Part shown: positions 8,071 to 19,340 of the stretch, one piece after another
How positions within the stretch are numbered: the stretch's first letter is position 1
How the letters are laid out: every line of letters begins with the position of its first letter
Source: CAYZXL01 sp964482435
GTDB lineage: Bacteria > Auribacterota > JABMQX01
Direction: 5' to 3'
Assembly: GCA_964482435.1 (NCBI GenBank)
Contig: CAYZXL010000059.1
Location: 1-30,978 of the forward strand
Length of the DNA stretch: 30,978 nt
The notes under the pieces: model-generated
Told to the model about the DNA's origin: nothing
The model's input: the letters and a program-made list of their open reading frames with translations, nothing else
Databases searched by the model: none
Translations under genes and position numbers: made by a program

Positions 8071-9249
8071 TCACCCGGACTCGAACGTAAAGGTTCGGTC
8101 GTAGGAGTTGTCGGCATTCCAGATATGAACCTGTGCGGGCGGCGGGGTCAGACCGTTTTGAGTTAATCGAATCCACTCGCCGGACCTCCCCCGCCATGAG
8201 TGTCGGATCGTGCACGCGGCATCGCTCCTTTGTGCTTCAATGGTGGAGACGATCGGTTCGCCCACCTCAAGGTTCATTTGCTCGCCCTCGCGTATCTCGA
8301 AGACGTTCGGATTGCCGAAGCTCGTGGCATTCGCAGCCCAGAGGTTTTCGTCCGCCTCCTTTCGCTGGAGTACCCACCCGTAAACGCGGTATCTCCCAAC
8401 TGGCAGCTTCCCGAGTCCCTTCTCTAACTTGGCGGTGAGCATCCCGTTTTCGCCGCCGCCGACGAGCTCGGTCATCTCCGGCTGCTGTTTGACCGTCCCG
8501 AATTTGACGTCTGTGGCTTCCGTTAGCCTTATCCAGGCGCCGTTCGGAGCGACTTCCAGACGATGCAACTTCTCGTCCACCTGAATGAATTTGCCCACAA
8601 GCGAAACGTCGGGCTCACCTTGCTTGCCAATCTGGATGAGGTCGCAGTCCTTCAGGTCAATCGCCTTATCATTGAACAGACCGTTGGCGTTCTGGTCTAA
8701 CAGCACGCAACGCTTCTGCTTCTCTCCGACGGTGACGTCGCCCTCATACCACCCGCCGGAGCGCACGTTCAGACGGGGGCCGTCTGCCTGAAGAACGAAC
8801 TCAAAGTTCAGATGATGTGTGACGGGCCCCTCCCTGCCCTTGAGGGCAACTTCGATTGGTCCAAACTGTGCCCGCGACCCGTTCGAGAAGTGCGCAGCCA
8901 CCGCAGTTTCATCCCTGAGAACGCCGTCTCCGTTTGAGTCAATGAACAGCTTGTCGGGGACACCCTGTTTGCTCGTGCGGCCCAGAGCCACCCATAGAAA
9001 CCCGTTGGGCGCGACTGGACTATGCCATCTCGCAAAAAGCGGGTTCTCAAGCTTGAAATCCGTCAGTTCAATGCCTTCGGGCCGCTCCGAAGTCACCTCA
9101 AGAGCCTTCGGCGAAAGCATGCCTACGAGGGCGTGCGGCTGGCTCGAGGTCTGATAATTCAACGATTGCTTTTCTTGAGCCTCAACGGAGCACCCGATGA
9201 GAATGAGTGTAATGCACAAAAACACCGTTAACGCCGGCCTGTGCCTCAT
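8071..9249 (-). CDS. Large lipoprotein of unknown function with Asp/Asn-Gly loops
   Basis: A 392-residue predicted lipoprotein that I do not recognise. AAAGGAGG lies 8 bases before the ATG at 9249. Residues 1-20 form a signal ending in the lipobox ILIGC, so the mature protein would begin at Cys20. Two calcium-loop-like segments occur: DSNGDGVLRDE near residue 104 and the degenerate DQNANGLFND near 184, each flanked by beta-rich sequence (KLFI before the first, CVLL before the second). The middle has a GGWYEGDVTVG strand-turn and the C-terminal third includes LPVGRYRVYGWVLQRK, as in carbohydrate- or metal-binding beta domains. Its promoter at 9327-9355 is one of the strongest in the window and is surrounded by TGCAG boxes, so it is probably regulated. 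Divergent from carB. Confidence 0.7.
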   Translation of the reverse strand: MRHRPALTVFLCITLILIGCSVEAQEKQSLNYQTSSQPHALVGMLSPKALEVTSERPEGIELTDFKLENPLFARWHSPVAPNGFLWVALGRTSKQGVPDKLFIDSNGDGVLRDETAVAAHFSNGSRAQFGPIEVALKGREGPVTHHLNFEFVLQADGPRLNVRSGGWYEGDVTVGEKQKRCVLLDQNANGLFNDKAIDLKDCDLIQIGKQGEPDVSLVGKFIQVDEKLHRLEVAPNGAWIRLTEATDVKFGTVKQQPEMTELVGGGENGMLTAKLEKGLGKLPVGRYRVYGWVLQRKEADENLWAANATSFGNPNVFEIREGEQMNLEVGEPIVSTIEAQRSDAACTIRHSWRGRSGEWIRLTQNGLTPPPAQVHIWNADNSYDRTFTFESG

Positions 9250-9326
9250 GTTCCTCTCCTCCTTTGGGGGGAAATTTCCCTGTGGCCCGTGTCTTTGGCG
9301 CTTGCTGGACCACGAGACTCATATGC

Positions 9327-9355
9327 AGTATACCTGCACTTCTCTCTTCTGTCAA
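9327..9355 (-). promoter_or_regulatory. Near-consensus sigma70 promoter with TGCAG boxes
   Basis: On the minus strand TTGACA (9350-9355) is followed after exactly 17 bases by TATACT (9327-9332). The start of transcription would be near 9320, about 70 bases before the lipoprotein ATG. The -10 element lies inside TGCAGGTATACTGCA (9324-9338), a TGCAG/CTGCA inverted repeat. Two more TGCAG copies on the same strand lie upstream of the -35 at 9364-9368 and 9375-9379. The arrangement suggests a repressor or activator site. Confidence 0.65.
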
Positions 9356-9533
9356 GAATGAATCTGCAATTTTTCTGCATCTTCTTAGCGTGGAGTCGCC
9401 CTCCGTCGGCGGTAGTTCATCCGTATTCCTGCCCGGCATGGTATCTTTTGAACTTCACGGTTCTCGGCTTTCGCTCCTTCTTTGGTCCCCCATTGTCTCG
9501 GCCTTGTTTTCGCTCCCACGCAAACTGACGGAT

Positions 9534-9557
9534 GGTTCCCGCGGCACTCCGGGAACC
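9534..9557. repeat. Hairpin GGTTCCCG/CGGGAACC
   Basis: Perfect 8-base arms flank an 8-base loop. A 12-base palindrome CGAAGCGCTTCG (9558-9569) follows directly. It lies in the 643-base divergent region between the lipoprotein gene and carB, away from either start. It may be a repeat of the same kind as the other hairpins here. Confidence 0.45.
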
Positions 9558-9622
9558 CGAAGCGCTTCGAAGGCCCCGTGGCCCCCGGTTGCATCGGTTT
9601 ACCCATGAGCCAGGGCACCGGG

Positions 9623-9637
9623 CCCGCCAGGGGCGGG
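9623..9637. repeat. Short-loop hairpin CCCGCC-AGG-GGCGGG
   Basis: Perfect 6-base arms around a 3-base loop, nearly the same as the second hairpin of the pair at 13405-13421 (CCCCGCC-AGT-GGCGGGG). It lies in the divergent region upstream of carB. Apart from the hairpins, the TGCAG-box promoter and the carB promoter, I see nothing in 9250-9892. Confidence 0.45.
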
Positions 9638-9712
9638 ATGCCACGAGAAGAGCTCAAGCCGAGGCTCCAGTTCTGCCACCGATTCGCAGCCACACCTCGG
9701 TTCAACGGAAGC

Positions 9713-9741
9713 TTGCTTTAACCAGTACCGATGGCTAAAAT
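9713..9741 (+). promoter_or_regulatory. Predicted sigma70 promoter of carB
   Basis: TTGCTT (9713-9718) and TAAAAT (9736-9741) are 17 bases apart. A start near 9748 gives a leader of about 145 bases before the carB ATG at 9893. The leader can fold: GTTCTG at 9804-9809 pairs with CAGAAC at 9852-9857, and inside it CTTTGTC/GACAAG (9812-9829) forms an imperfect stem. Confidence 0.45.
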
Positions 9742-9892
9742 CACCGCCAAATCAGGATTCAGTGTTCGCACCGCTTTTGGCGACGGTCGGGCTCTGGTTG
9801 GCGGTTCTGTACTTTGTCATAAGGACAAGTCGGCGCGCGAGTGCTTGCGACCAGAACGGCGTGACCCGTGGAGAAGAAAGGTCAGGTTCCGA

Positions 9893-13096
<3,204 letters not shown>

Positions 13097-13263
13097 TGCC
13101 ACCCCCGGAGGGAGCGAGGCGTTATTCTAAGGCGAGTTTTACGACGACCATCCGATGGTCGGAGGCGCGCGATCGAAGAACCTTTCCGCCGGGTAATGCC
13201 TCAGTCTCGCGTGGGGGATGAGATATTTTCGATTTTCTTTCCTAACTTTTTTCGAAGCACGAT

Positions 13264-13643
13264 ATGCTGCTTCGTGTGAAGAGCAAACCGTCCTATGCTG
13301 AGTTGGTGAGGGAACGCCAGACGCTGCTCGAGCGACTCAGGCACTGGCCTCCTATTTTGCGGGGGGACTATCCACGCGGAACGCGTGGCAACCAGTGTGG
13401 TCGTCCCCGCCAGTGGCGGGGTGCAAGGACCCGAAGAACTCGATTCTACATGGTCCGGGCCATTGTCTGTCGCGCCGCTTTGAGGACAGGACGCAGACCA
13501 TCTTCCTGAACGAGGTGAAGATGAAGTACGCCTCAGAGTGGATCGCCAACCACAAGAGGCTAATCGAAACGATCTACCGGCTTTCGGAGATCAACTTTCG
13601 GCTTTTGCGGTATCACTACGACATACTGGAGCGCGAGGGGTGA
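13264..13643 (+). pseudogene. Broken DUF6788-like insertion-element accessory gene
   Basis: Two frames together look like one short protein of the DUF6788 kind, which often accompanies transposases. Frame one, from 13264, gives MLLRVKSKPSYAELVRERQ with LRHWPPILRGDY. A different frame from about 13422 gives CKDPKNSILHGPGH, RRFEDRTQTIFLNEVKM and IANHKRLIETIYRLSEINF, ending REG at 13643. Between them lies the hairpin pair 13372-13421, where the coding sense is lost. The tail alone could still be made as a 40-residue peptide from ATG 13521 (GAGGTG just upstream). Family recognition is from memory and moderately sure. The rest of 13097-13520 holds nothing else that I recognise. Confidence 0.5.
13372..13421. 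repeat. Paired short-loop hairpins inside the broken DUF6788-like gene
   Basis: The first hairpin (13372-13388) has arms CCACGCG/CGCGTGG and loop GAA. The second (13405-13421) has arms CCCCGCC/GGCGGGG and loop AGT. A 16-base spacer separates them. The layout copies that at 85-143 with different arms. It sits exactly where the reading frame of the surrounding gene is lost, as an inserted repeat would. Confidence 0.6.
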
Positions 13644-13657
13644 GGAGAGAAGAGAGG

Positions 13658-13792
13658 GTGGTGTACTGCAAAGGATGCCTTGAGAAGCAGCGAGAGATTG
13701 ACCGGCTGAAGGAGAAGGTGCGGCAGTTGAAGGCGCGATTGCGTTACCAGCAGCGCAAGACCACGGACGGGCCATTTGGGTCCTCGACCCCG
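13658..13792 (+). pseudogene. N-terminal remnant of an IS66-like transposase
   Basis: About 45 codons starting at the GTG pair 13658-13663: VVYCKGCLEKQREIDRLKEK, a coiled-coil-like basic stretch, then GPFGSSTP. This is the usual opening of IS66-like transposases, which run several hundred residues further. Likeness stops at 13792; beyond it the DNA is the antisense of the beta-helix gene. A GGAG lies about 10 bases upstream of the start. No terminal inverted repeats were identified. IS66 is my best match, but another family with a similar N-terminus is possible. Confidence 0.55.
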
Positions 13793-14391
13793 TTAGCGTG
13801 GATGGAACAGCTCTCCACCAGGACATTGCTGGCTCCGGATGCACAGAACAGCCCGTTCCCGCAATCCCTCAGGATGCAGTTTCTTATTGTGATATTCTCT
13901 CCTTTCTCAACGTAGACGGCGGCGGCATTCATACTGTAATCCGCTCGCCCGCTGCGACCTGTGAAGGAATACGGCGCCCCACCGCTCTTGACATCCAGAT
14001 TTTCGATGAGAATGTTCCGCGGCATACAATCCGGCGGGCTGTTGGCACCCCCAATCTTTATGATGCCCCGTGCCTCATCACTGAAGTTCAAAGCCGAGCG
14101 GGTTGTGGCGTCAATCCCTCCGATCACAGGTAGATGCTCGTTTTCGTCAGGCATACCTCTAACCACGATTTTCTCGGTTTCTGTCCCCTGTCGGCATATC
14201 ACCCATTTTTCCCTGTATGGCTCTTCGCGATAGTAGATCAGGATCAGGTCACCGGCCGTCAAGGTTTCCCATGGAACGTCACCGATGGATTCGCATCCTT
14301 TCCCGGGTCCCACCTCGTAAGCAACCGGCAGAACGGGAGCAATCATCCGGGGAAAAAAGGCCCAGACTATTGCCATCGCGCATCTCTTCAT
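13744..14391 (-). pseudogene. 3'-truncated secreted parallel beta-helix protein
   Basis: A 215-codon frame starting at 14391, with GGAGG 6 bases upstream. Residues 1-22 form a signal-like hydrophobic start, followed by YEVGPGKGCESIGDVPWETL and GDLILIYYREEPYREK, the usual opening of right-handed parallel beta-helix proteins. Coil repeats follow: PRNILIENLDVKSG, ENITIRNCILRDCGNG, SNVLVESCSIHANG. After HANG (near 13792) the last 15 or so codons are the antisense of the transposase remnant, and a stop follows at 13744. Family members usually carry several more coils, so the 3' half is missing. It is the third gene of the operon starting at 18697; the 250-base gap before it has no clear feature. 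The shortened product may be non-functional. Confidence 0.7.
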
Positions 14392-14641
14392 CGAATACCT
14401 CCGTTGGTCAAGCCAAGTGGGCCTATGCACCTAACCGCATGTTTTGCATCCGCCGAGCTTCCTGGTGCTCGGTCAACGCTGTGCCCCCAACACGGAAATC
14501 AGTTGGTGCGGCGAAGCCACCCACACGAGAGGGATTGTCCACCATAACAGGTCGTGTCAGCGCAGATATGGGATTTCTCCGATGCTTTGCCGAGAGTCAG
14601 GCGACGTCCGAGCACCTTCATGATCTTCACTATGTGCCAGC

Positions 14642-16303
14642 TCAGCGGATGACGGTTTCCCAATGCTCCATCAGAATGTCCGGTGCGTCCCATTTTTTCT
14701 GCCTCGACAGTTCCTTGAATGCCCGCCGAAAAATCAGTTTCGCCGCGATTGTAATGGGCCCTGAGTCATTGGGGGCGTCGAATTCGTAGTGTGTCACGTC
14801 CGTTGCCAGGGCAGGGATGCGTGTGTCTTCTCTCAGGACGATTTGTCGCCAATAGGCTGCCGTGGGTGAAATCTCCGTCCACAGCTCTTCCAGAATCTTT
14901 GCATATCCTTTTCCAGGGCGACCGGCGTAGTCGTCGGGGGCGTTACCTTTCCCTCCCCAGTCCGGAATGAATTGATTGCTGAGACATTTCAGTTTTTCGC
15001 CCCGGGCATCGGTAGCCGATACTACCAGTAAGATGTTACGGGCAGGATGGTCAGTGGGTATATGATGCCCCGCCCTTTCATTAGTCACCAAGACGTCAAC
15101 TTTGATTCGGTCGCCGACTCGCTGTGCAGTCATGTCGAGGCTCGCGGTATCCTGCAGAAGATCCACATCATCAGCCCCCGGCATCCGATGACTCAATATG
15201 CAACCTACACGACGACTCACTCCGCCCTTCTCTGGCAGCGCAAAGGTTGCATTCTCGGTTTTCGGCATATGGCAATCCTGGCAGGTTTTTCCCTTTTCGG
15301 GATCGGAATACGGGCTTGCAAGCCACTCGCCATAGGAGTTGTAAACCTGTACTCCCCAAAACCGTCCGAAGTGACATGGCGCGCAGAAGGCACTTTTCTT
15401 CTGGAGCGGCAGGTAACTCACCCGGCGGGTGACGTCATCAAAGGGCCCGAAGAAAAGCTCCTGACCCCTTTCCGGGCGATAGAGACGCATCGAAAGCACA
15501 CCGGGCATGTTGTTGTATGGAACGTGGGTCTCAGGGTCCAGCGTCACACCTCCAATCTTATGGCAGAGCTCGCAGAATACACCCTCGGTCGCCATCCCCG
15601 ATACCTTATCGGCGCGCACGGCGTACGCCTGTCTAGGTTTCGCAGCAGCAGCCGGTGCATGACATGCGGCACAGTTGCCGGCAGTGTTGGGAAAATCAAG
15701 GAGATAACCTGGGCCATGGTAGTGCTCGTCGGGGTTAGGACGCAGGGGAAACCGACCGTAGTCACGGCTGGAACCGTAGCGGGTGAGCGGACTCCGGTTG
15801 CCGTCCATGTCGGCGCCAGTGTACATCGTCAAGAAACGCGGATTCACGGCGGATTTGGAGTGGGCATCAGCCTTCCATTCGGCGTAAACGCCGGGCATGC
15901 AGTGCCCACAACTCTTCGAACCCTCAGTACCTTCTGTCGAAACCCAGTCGTAATCCAGATTATCGCCGGTGTAATATCGTTTGAGGGTGATAAGGGCATC
16001 GCTCGCGCCCGGATGGGCTTTTGTCCAACCAATGAAGTAGCCATCTGCCCTGGCGGTGACTGTCAGCTCAGCTTGTGTTGCGAGGCCGCGGAGAACGAAA
16101 GACCCATCGTGGGAAGTGGTGATGCAGTTGTCCATAGCCTGCACACGTACGATAGCCCCGCCCACTGGGCCGTCCTCATCTTGCACAATGCCAGCGATGC
16201 TCCTTGCCTCGCGCTCTTGAAAAGACAACAGGACTTGCATGACGCCAGCCGATCCTGCCAGGGCCAGAATCACAAGCGATGTCTTCTCGAGCATGCGTGG
16301 CAT
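14642..16303 (-). CDS. Exported multiheme cytochrome c with carboxypeptidase-regulatory-like domain
   Basis: A 553-residue exported protein. Residues 5-27 form a signal or membrane anchor. Residues about 35-108 are a carboxypeptidase-regulatory-like (CNA-B type) beta domain (GIVQDEDGPVGGAIVRV, DGSFVLRGL). The cytochrome part has four c-type heme sites: CAACH at 211, CELCH at 244, CAPCH at 307 and CQDCH at 341. A fifth place, CGHCM at 132, fits the pattern except that Met replaces the heme-ligand His. The segment around it (SCGHCMPGVYAEWKADAHSK) is otherwise typical of the first heme region in such cytochromes. Residues 395-553 form a beta-rich C-terminal domain. A role in periplasmic or extracellular electron transfer is inferred. 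It lies 36 bases downstream of the Asp-box propeller gene, in one operon. Starts at 16303 and 16294 are both possible; neither has a clear ribosome site. Confidence 0.82.
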   Translation of the reverse strand: MPRMLEKTSLVILALAGSAGVMQVLLSFQEREARSIAGIVQDEDGPVGGAIVRVQAMDNCITTSHDGSFVLRGLATQAELTVTARADGYFIGWTKAHPGASDALITLKRYYTGDNLDYDWVSTEGTEGSKSCGHCMPGVYAEWKADAHSKSAVNPRFLTMYTGADMDGNRSPLTRYGSSRDYGRFPLRPNPDEHYHGPGYLLDFPNTAGNCAACHAPAAAAKPRQAYAVRADKVSGMATEGVFCELCHKIGGVTLDPETHVPYNNMPGVLSMRLYRPERGQELFFGPFDDVTRRVSYLPLQKKSAFCAPCHFGRFWGVQVYNSYGEWLASPYSDPEKGKTCQDCHMPKTENATFALPEKGGVSRRVGCILSHRMPGADDVDLLQDTASLDMTAQRVGDRIKVDVLVTNERAGHHIPTDHPARNILLVVSATDARGEKLKCLSNQFIPDWGGKGNAPDDYAGRPGKGYAKILEELWTEISPTAAYWRQIVLREDTRIPALATDVTHYEFDAPNDSGPITIAAKLIFRRAFKELSRQKKWDAPDILMEHWETVIR

Positions 16304-16339
16304 AAGTTGATCGTTCCAAACGCGGCAATGTGCTGAGGC

Positions 16340-18697
16340 TCATTTCTCAATATCAAGGCGGAAGACTCCTTCACCTTCTGTGGCAGCATAGAGTGTCCGA
16401 CCATCGGAGGAAATGGCCAGCGCGTTGACGGCCCGGGTGCACAGCCCCTCGTTGATGCGACCCCACAATTGACCTCTGTTCTGGGAGCGATAGACGCCGG
16501 TGCGCACGTCGGCAGCGTAAACGATCTGGGAGTTTGTCGGGTCGAGAACAATATCCGTTACTGACGCCTCGGGGTCCATTCCGGTGCTGCTGTGCTGCCA
16601 GCTTTCTCCGCCGTTCAGCGACTTCCAGACGCCGCCGTCCCGGAGACCAGCGTAGAAGACATGCGAGTCTCTCGAATCAATTGCCAAAGCCCTTACATCG
16701 CGGACACTTTGACCGATTCTGATCGTTTGCCACTGCTGCCCTCCATCGGTGCTCCTGAGCAGCCCCCGATTGCACGTGGCTGCGTGAACGACCTTCGAGT
16801 CCTCGGGATCAACCGCAAGCGCGGCAACGTTGGCGTCCCTCGAATTAGCGTCATTCGCCTGCCTCCACGTGCTACCTCCATCCTCAGAGACGTAAACACC
16901 GCGGGCGGCCATCTCGTCGTTAAAAGTACCGGCTGAATAGAAAGCAGAAGTACCCGCATAAACGACTGTCGGATCCGATGGTGCAAAAGCAATAGCCCGC
17001 CAGCTCATTCTCGGGCCAGGCCGCGTGCTCACTTCACGCCACCGCTCGCCGTGTCTTTGAACAATCACTCCCATCGCGTTGCTGGCAGCCAGGACGTTCT
17101 GCGAATCGCTCGGATCAATAGCCACGACGTACCATTCGATGCCCGCGGCTGGCGGGTAGGACAACCCGTGCCATTCTGCACCTTTGTCTCTACTCCGATA
17201 GAGTCCGCTGCGGGCCGCGGCGAATACCTGGCCGGTGCGTCGGTCCGCTGCAATGTCTCGCACCTGAGCTCCGGTGTACCCTCGGCTGGCGGCCATCCAC
17301 GTACGTCCACCATCTTGGCTCAAGAAGTTGCCACCGCCGTAGTTGTTGGCGAAGAGACGATCCGCATCCCGTGGGTCCGCTTGGAGGTCTATCGGGAAAC
17401 CGGCTTGAATACCGGGTGGTCCCCACGAGTCCCTCTGTGTGACCCGTCTCCATGTGCTTCCGCCATCCTCGCTGCGATAGACTGCCTCTATGTTTGCGGC
17501 ATAAGCAACGAGCGGATCGGAAGTGGCAAACTCAACAGAATGAATGTTAACCCCGCGAAGGGTGTTCTTCCAGGTCTCGCCGCCATCGGTCGAAAGAAAC
17601 ACACCGGCGTCTTCGCGGTAGGCGTTGTTCCCGGCTCCCGCCAACAGAACATCGGGATCCTTCGGATACATGAACAGCGTCCCGATGTACAGATTGGTCA
17701 GCCCGTTTGCCCGTCCCAGTGTCTGCCACGTGTGTCCCCCGTCGGTGCTCTTTACAACGCCCACCCCGCCGGGCAGGTTGCGTCTCGCATCGGAATTGGC
17801 AGCTTCCCGGTCGAAGATGCCAGTCGAAACGTAAATCACATCAGGGTCTCGCGGGTTGATCCAGATGTACCGGGCCAGGTTGTCCCCGCGCCATATCGCT
17901 GCCCAATTCTCGCCGCCATCGGTTGTTCCATATACCACGCCTTTGGTCAGATCGAACTCCCGGCCCCGGACCTCTCTCCCGGCCCAGGCGAAGCTGGAAA
18001 TCTCTGCGGCGGCGTAAACGATACTCGAGTCGCGTGGATCAACGGTGAAGCCGCGAAAGCTTATTCCCTCACGCTCAACGACGCCGCTATCCTTCTCCAC
18101 CCACGTTTTGCCCCCGTCCGTGGACTTGAATATGCCTCGCCTGTTCTGCGTGCCTATCCAGATGACCTCAGGGTTGTGCGGATCGATCGTCAACGAGAAA
18201 ACGGGGATGGCATCACCCGAGTGGCCGGCGCGGGTGATGATGCCCTTGTTGGAGGGTTGCCACGTCCGACCCCCATCCACACTGATATTGACGCCGCTCC
18301 AGGCATCAGTTGCATAAATGATGTCCGGATTGTGCGGGCGCATCCGTACGTCGTAGCCGAGTCCTCCCAGCGGCCCACCGGTCCTAACCCACCGCAGCCC
18401 TGGCATTTCTAAGCGCTGGCTAACTACTGTAACACTGTCCGCGAAGCCCCCGAAACTCTCGAGTGCCCTGAAGCCAGCCTTTCCTTCGAGCGGCGGCTTA
18501 GGATCACCGTAACTGATCTTCGACTGGCCGTTGAGGAGGATAGCCAATGGGTTGCCGCTGCCATCAATGTCAATTCTGTGCCGGCGCAGTCGTGGGTTAG
18601 GTTGGGGAAGCGAGCATGCCTGTGGCTTGCTCGCATCAATCAGAAGCGGAACAAGGAACAACACGAGTGTGAGGAGAAGAACAGCCCTCAGAATCAT
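16340..18697 (-). CDS. Exported Asp-box (BNR) beta-propeller protein, sortilin/Ycf48-like
   Basis: A 785-residue exported protein. The ATG at 18697 is chosen because GGAGGGGAGG lies just upstream and a signal peptide (ILRAVLLLTLVLFLVPLLI) begins at once; a start at 18757 adds a charged, unlikely leader. At least twelve Asp-box motifs of the form S-x-D-x-G-x-T-W are visible, e.g. SVDGGRTWQ, STDGGKTWV, STDGGHTWQ, STDGGETWK, SEDGGSTWR, STDGGQQWQ, each followed by a 'DP.D..VVYA' strand. That count suits two stacked propellers or one ten-bladed sortilin/Ycf48-like structure. Such domains bind proteins or glycans; sialidase activity is not implied. It is first of the operon with the cytochrome (36 bases) and the truncated beta-helix gene. 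A weak promoter (TTGCGT-17-TATCGT, minus strand, 18818-18846) precedes it. Confidence 0.85.
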   Translation of the reverse strand: MILRAVLLLTLVLFLVPLLIDASKPQACSLPQPNPRLRRHRIDIDGSGNPLAILLNGQSKISYGDPKPPLEGKAGFRALESFGGFADSVTVVSQRLEMPGLRWVRTGGPLGGLGYDVRMRPHNPDIIYATDAWSGVNISVDGGRTWQPSNKGIITRAGHSGDAIPVFSLTIDPHNPEVIWIGTQNRRGIFKSTDGGKTWVEKDSGVVEREGISFRGFTVDPRDSSIVYAAAEISSFAWAGREVRGREFDLTKGVVYGTTDGGENWAAIWRGDNLARYIWINPRDPDVIYVSTGIFDREAANSDARRNLPGGVGVVKSTDGGHTWQTLGRANGLTNLYIGTLFMYPKDPDVLLAGAGNNAYREDAGVFLSTDGGETWKNTLRGVNIHSVEFATSDPLVAYAANIEAVYRSEDGGSTWRRVTQRDSWGPPGIQAGFPIDLQADPRDADRLFANNYGGGNFLSQDGGRTWMAASRGYTGAQVRDIAADRRTGQVFAAARSGLYRSRDKGAEWHGLSYPPAAGIEWYVVAIDPSDSQNVLAASNAMGVIVQRHGERWREVSTRPGPRMSWRAIAFAPSDPTVVYAGTSAFYSAGTFNDEMAARGVYVSEDGGSTWRQANDANSRDANVAALAVDPEDSKVVHAATCNRGLLRSTDGGQQWQTIRIGQSVRDVRALAIDSRDSHVFYAGLRDGGVWKSLNGGESWQHSSTGMDPEASVTDIVLDPTNSQIVYAADVRTGVYRSQNRGQLWGRINEGLCTRAVNALAISSDGRTLYAATEGEGVFRLDIEK

Positions 18698-19340
18698 TGC
18701 CTCCCCTCCGTTTGTCATGGGCGTAGCCGATCTCTTCTTCTCAATGCGCGCCGCCAATCATCCTGTTGTCAGACCCGACAAGACAAAAGGACGACATCGT
18801 CCATTCGAATCACTGCGACGATAACACGCTCCCAATCCCCACGCAACCGCAGAACCCGAGAAAGCAGAGAGAGGTAACGCTGGCGACGACAGCAACTTCT
18901 TGAGCACGAGCGAGAAGCAGATGAATTGCAGCAGTGAATGCTCGCGATGCCGTGTATTGTAAAAGCAATCCCGGCGGGCGGGGGGTTACGTAGCCCGGAA
19001 CATGTTGCCGGGCCAATTTGAGGATGTAGCACAGCCGTCTGAGGTAGGCGGTGGTATCAGAATCACGCTCACGGTCGGCTCTCGCAGGGTAAAAATGCGG
19101 TCACGTCGCATAACGGAGGAGCGGACACGTTGTCGGCGCGGTTGTGAACTGAGCTAATGGATAATAGAAACACACGTCAGCCAGTCATGAGCCTCGGGAA
19201 AAATGTTGGAAAGGAAACAAGGTCAGCGTAAGATAATGAGTTGCCGTCAGTGAATTTCAGTGAGCCCCGGGACATGCATCCGCACGCTTTCTGGTGATTC
19301 AACAAGGCAAGGGTTTTCTTACCTCGGAGGTCTGTGAAAC
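18698..19340. other. Divergent intergenic region with a 21-base dyad
   Basis: This stretch separates the propeller operon (-) from the sugar ABC operon (+). It holds no supported gene. GCCCGG-AACATGTT-G-CCGGGC at 18993-19013 is an almost perfect inverted repeat and may be an operator. A weak minus-strand promoter for the propeller gene lies at 18818-18846. GATAAT-like hexamers at 19160 and 19232 have no properly spaced -35 partner, so I call no promoter for the ABC operon. Confidence 0.4.

Noticed and set aside
9731..9892. Longer carB starting at ATG 9731
   Set aside because: The extra 54 residues are unlike carB, and the start lies within the predicted promoter. The family start MPRRND is at 9893.
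15047..16336. 429-codon open frame on the + strand
   Set aside because: It is antisense to the cytochrome gene, whose signal peptide and CXXCH motifs are clear. The + frame has no recognisable domain or ribosome site and reflects codon bias.
17051..18412. 453-codon open frame on the + strand
   Set aside because: It is antisense to the Asp-box propeller; its own repeats mirror the repeated codons on the other strand.
16340..18697. Sialidase activity for the Asp-box protein
   Set aside because: Asp boxes mark a propeller fold only; the arginine triad of sialidases was not seen.
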